This document shows positions 4,828-7,544 of a DNA stretch of 7,544 bases, one piece after another. Numbering within the stretch: the stretch's first letter is position 1; each line of letters begins with the position of its first letter. This DNA comes from an uncultured Pseudomonadota bacterium (lineage in GTDB: Bacteria > SAR324 > NAC60-12): positions 1 to 7,544 of the forward strand of contig CAJXDX010000083.1 in the NCBI GenBank assembly GCA_913052275.1. Direction: 5' to 3'. The translations under genes were made by a program, and so were the position numbers. A model generated the notes under the pieces. It was not told the origin of the DNA, did not search any database, and saw only the letters and a program-made list of their open reading frames with translations.

Positions 4828-6627
4828 TTATCTTAAAGGCAATGCAGCCAACTCTGCTTCCCCCGACAGTGTTTCAATTAATCCGGCATATACACCACTA
4901 TGCTCAATAAGATTTTTGTGTGAACCGCGTTCAACAATTTTTCCTGCATCCATCACCAGTATTAAATCGGAATTACGGATAGTACTCAGCCTGTGTGCTA
5001 TGGCAATCACAGTTTTGTCCTGAAAAATTCGTTCAATTGCCTTCTGAATAAGGTTTTCAGTCACAGAATCCACCGAGCTCGTAGCTTCATCGAGCACTAT
5101 TAAGTCACTTTCACCAGCCAATGCCCGTGCAAAAACTATCAATCGCCCCTGACCCTCTGAAATATTTTTCCCTCCTTCAAGCAGTTTAAAGTCATATTCT
5201 TCCGGAAGCTGCTCAATAAAAGAATGCGCGTAAACATACTTAGATGCTTCCCTGATTTGGTCCAATGTTATTTCCTCACGGTTCAGTGCGATGTTGAAGC
5301 TGATGCTTTCAGCAAATAAGTAGGATTCCTGCTGCATCAATGCAATCATCTTCTGGATATTCCTGCGTGGTATTTCCTTAAGCTCCATACCATTGATTTT
5401 TATTGATCCCTCATAGCTGGTGTAAATCCTGTTGAGCACACGCACAATTGTTGACTTGCCTGAACCAGTCGCCCCGACAATTGCCACACGTTCTCCTTTT
5501 TTCACGCTGAAGGAAACGCCCTGCAGAACCCAGGGGCTGTTATCAGTGTATCTAAAGTGTACGTCTTCAAATCTCAGTTCCTTAAAATCTTTAAATCGCT
5601 CAGCCAGCTGTTCATCTGTATATTTTCCTGCAAACAGCTCTGCATCCTGTTCTTCAGGTATTTCGCGAAACAATTTGTCGATATTTTCCAGTGAGGAAAG
5701 CGCACGCTGTATTACAGAAATTTGTTGAGTAAATTCGCGGATAGGCACAAAGATTCTATTCAGCGTGTTAATGAAGCCTACAAGAACACCGATTGAAACA
5801 ATACCTGCCAGTATCTGCCAGGAACCGTACCAGATCATCAATGCCAGCGCAATCGAAGTAATGCCTTCGATTACTGAATATAGTGCTGCATCATAAAAAT
5901 TTGAATGAGACTGTGCCTTGAAGAAGTGCCTTGTTTTTGTTTCAAACTGGTTCTGTACTTTGCGCTCCGCAGCATACAACTGGATTGTCTTGACACCGTT
6001 CAGGCATTCCTGCAAATAACCTGTTGCATGCGCCAGCGCCTCACGTGTTAAGTCATAATAATGCCTAAGACGCAAACGTAGGAATTTGCTCACAAAATAA
6101 ATCGGGGGCAAAATCAGCATCACAACCAGCGTAAGCTGCCAGCTCAATGCGATCAGCAGAATCAACAAAGCAATTGTTTTTAGAAAATCCGTGAAAAGTG
6201 AAAGGACACCGATCGCGAGCGAATCATTAAGCGCTTCCATGTCACTGGTGAGTCTTGTAAGAACCACGCCTATTGGGGACTGGTCAAAGAAGGAGCGGGG
6301 CATGGAAAGAATATGCGCAAAAAGGTCACTGCGCATGGCGCTGATGGCCTGCTGTCCTGTTCTCTGGAGAGAAAAAGTATAAATTGAGTCCGCAAAATAA
6401 CCTATCGCAACTGCCGCGGTCATCAAGGCTACCATCTTGAACAAACCGTCCAAATCTCCTGGAACAACATGATCATCTATGATTCGAATGATAAACCACG
6501 GAAGCAGCAAAGTTGCACCTATTGAAAACGGAAGCGTTGCAGCACCCAGTACTACTTTTTTCCAGTGAGGCCGTATATAAACGAGGAACCGTTGAAATAA
6601 TTGCCAGTCGCTGACTACTTTTTTCAA
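4828..6627 (-). CDS. ABC half-exporter (fused permease/ATPase, MdlB/MsbA-like)
   Basis: This is a 599-residue type IV ABC exporter half-transporter, acting as a dimer in the inner membrane to export lipids, drugs or other substrates. The membrane domain (about 1-320) contains six hydrophobic helices. The ATPase domain (about 350-585) has A-loop Tyr360, Walker A GATGSGKST at 385-393, Q-loop Gln433, signature ISEGQ at 489-493, Walker B IVLDE at 510-514 with catalytic Glu514, D-loop SSVD at 517-520 and switch His545. All catalytic residues are present, so a homodimer could have two working sites. The ISEGQ signature departs from LSGGQ but keeps the essential Ser and Gly. The start is TTG (6625-6627): the first ATG lies far inside, and the length before the first helix is normal. 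Only a distant GGA precedes it. The gene follows the aminotransferase by 48 bases on the same strand, suggesting co-transcription. Substrate unknown. Confidence 0.92.
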   Translation of the reverse strand: MKKVVSDWQLFQRFLVYIRPHWKKVVLGAATLPFSIGATLLLPWFIIRIIDDHVVPGDLDGLFKMVALMTAAVAIGYFADSIYTFSLQRTGQQAISAMRSDLFAHILSMPRSFFDQSPIGVVLTRLTSDMEALNDSLAIGVLSLFTDFLKTIALLILLIALSWQLTLVVMLILPPIYFVSKFLRLRLRHYYDLTREALAHATGYLQECLNGVKTIQLYAAERKVQNQFETKTRHFFKAQSHSNFYDAALYSVIEGITSIALALMIWYGSWQILAGIVSIGVLVGFINTLNRIFVPIREFTQQISVIQRALSSLENIDKLFREIPEEQDAELFAGKYTDEQLAERFKDFKELRFEDVHFRYTDNSPWVLQGVSFSVKKGERVAIVGATGSGKSTIVRVLNRIYTSYEGSIKINGMELKEIPRRNIQKMIALMQQESYLFAESISFNIALNREEITLDQIREASKYVYAHSFIEQLPEEYDFKLLEGGKNISEGQGRLIVFARALAGESDLIVLDEATSSVDSVTENLIQKAIERIFQDKTVIAIAHRLSTIRNSDLILVMDAGKIVERGSHKNLIEHSGVYAGLIETLSGEAELAALPLR

Positions 6628-6675
6628 TGCTAAATCTGGTTCCGAGTTTGAAGACTGAAAGGAAGGCTTGCAGTG

Positions 6676-7544
6676 TTACAAGCGGGATTGGACAGAGGCC
6701 AGCTGCACACAAGTTACAAAAACCTGCATTGCCTGATCCAGATCCTCCACACTTGGAAAGGTTGGTGCCAGCCTGATATTTTTGTCATCCGGATCTTTGC
6801 CGTATGGGAAAGTCGCACCTGCAGGAGTAAGCTTGACTCCGGCTTCGCCTGCAAGGCGGATTATTTCCGTGGCAAGTCCAGGAATTGAATCAAATGAAAC
6901 AAAATAACCGCCATCGGGATTGTGCCATCTTCCCATTCCTTTGCCGCCCAATCCTTCTTCCAGGTGCTTTTGTACCATGGCAAACTTTGGTCTCAATATT
7001 TTTGCATGCCTGCTCATGTGCGCCCTCACACCTTCAATATTCTTTAGAAAAAGCACATGTCGCTGCTGGTTCAGTTTGTTGGGGCCTATACTCATCACCT
7101 CCAGGCGTTTGCGAAAATGCTGCAGGTTTTTTTCAGAAGCACCCAAAAAAGAAATCCCTGCACCGGCACAAGTGATCTTTGAAGTTGAAGCGGTTAAAAT
7201 CAAATTATCCTCCGTTCCATGCCTGCGGCAGTAATCCATAACATTTGCCAGCTCCTGAGGGTTATCAGACAGGTCATGTACTCCATAGGCGTTGTCCCAT
7301 ATTACCCTGAAATGAGGACCCGAGATTTTTCCCAGTGCGGCGATCCTGTCCACCACCTGTTCTGAATAAATACAACCGGTAGGATTGGAATACTTGGGAA
7401 CACACCACATTCCCTTGATCATTGGGTCATTGCGAACCAGATTTTCCACTGCATCCATATCAGGACCATCATCAAGCATGTTTACATTAATCATGCTGAT
7501 TCCCAATTCCTCACAGATTGCAAAGTGCCTGTCATATCCTGGAA
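6676..7544 (-). CDS. MocR-type (aspartate aminotransferase-like) PLP aminotransferase, 5' truncated
   Basis: This is the C-terminal two thirds (about 289 visible residues) of a fold-type I PLP enzyme of the family Pfam PF12897 (Aminotran_MocR/Asp_aminotransf), whose members are usually about 420-430 residues. It catalyses amino-group transfer in the cytoplasm; aspartate/2-oxoglutarate is the likely pair from family knowledge, but the substrate is not proved here. The reading frame continues beyond the right edge with PGYDRHFAICEE, so the TTG at 7504-7506 is internal. Visible features are GPDMDAVE, KYSNPTG (PLP-contacting Asn), the Asp-Tyr pair in WDNAYGVHDL, the Schiff-base lysine in TASTSKIT (codon 7177-7179), IGPNKLNQQRHV, GGYFVSFD, and the carboxylate-binding Arg in NIRLAPTFP. 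Despite the MocR label it is a plain enzyme as far as visible; a DNA-binding domain would have to lie outside the window. The exporter follows on the same strand. Confidence 0.9.
   Translation of the reverse strand, partial: PGYDRHFAICEELGISMINVNMLDDGPDMDAVENLVRNDPMIKGMWCVPKYSNPTGCIYSEQVVDRIAALGKISGPHFRVIWDNAYGVHDLSDNPQELANVMDYCRRHGTEDNLILTASTSKITCAGAGISFLGASEKNLQHFRKRLEVMSIGPNKLNQQRHVLFLKNIEGVRAHMSRHAKILRPKFAMVQKHLEEGLGGKGMGRWHNPDGGYFVSFDSIPGLATEIIRLAGEAGVKLTPAGATFPYGKDPDDKNIRLAPTFPSVEDLDQAMQVFVTCVQLASVQSRL

Noticed and set aside
6885..7234. Two plus-strand frames inside the aminotransferase
   Set aside because: Both are antisense to a well-conserved PLP enzyme and have low-complexity Cys/Pro-rich translations typical of shadow frames.
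3476..7544. One biosynthetic or defence system made of aminotransferase, exporter, cold-shock protein and YitT-family protein
   Set aside because: The cold-shock gene has its own promoter and terminator that break the run, and each gene belongs to a common housekeeping-type family with no shared signature of a defence or secondary-metabolite locus.

Overview
The window looks like ordinary chromosomal DNA from a Gram-negative bacterium. Support for this is a secreted protein with outer-membrane beta-barrel character, a CysZ/EI24-type inner-membrane protein and a proteobacterial-type Mak fructokinase. Base composition looks moderate, with AT-rich intergenic stretches. Several starts are TTG or lack a clear Shine-Dalgarno sequence. 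I cannot name the taxon. The gene mix (YitT/DUF2179, MocR-type aminotransferase, MdlB-like exporter, single-domain RibD-type deaminase) would fit a spirochaete or another non-enteric Gram-negative lineage, but that is a guess. I see no insertion sequence, CRISPR array, tRNA, rRNA, phage gene or toxin-antitoxin pair.

Layout. Bases 1-794 (+) hold the 3' part of a ROK-family fructokinase (mak). It meets an EI24/CysZ-like membrane protein (795-1556, -) tail to tail with no base between the two stop codons. A 179-base divergent intergenic region with an imperfect inverted repeat separates that gene from a small unrecognised outer-membrane-type protein (1736-2311, +). After a 227-base gap, a stand-alone RibD-type zinc deaminase (2539-2985, +) overlaps a NUDIX hydrolase (2982-3419, +) through an ATGA junction, forming a translationally coupled pair.

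The rest runs on the minus strand. In transcription order it is: a 5'-truncated MocR-type (aspartate-type) aminotransferase (7544-6676), an ABC half-exporter (6627-4828), a cold-shock protein with its own promoter, leader hairpin and rho-independent terminator (4702-4508), and a YitT-family membrane protein (4411-3476). The aminotransferase and the exporter are probably co-transcribed (48-base gap). The cold-shock gene appears to be its own unit.

Functionally the window mixes sugar phosphorylation (Mak), amino-acid transamination, export, cold-shock or RNA-chaperone function and nucleotide deamination/hydrolysis. No single pathway ties all genes together. The two most interesting items are the single-domain deaminase/NUDIX pair and the unknown beta-barrel-like protein. 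I did not find convincing evidence of an undescribed multi-gene system.
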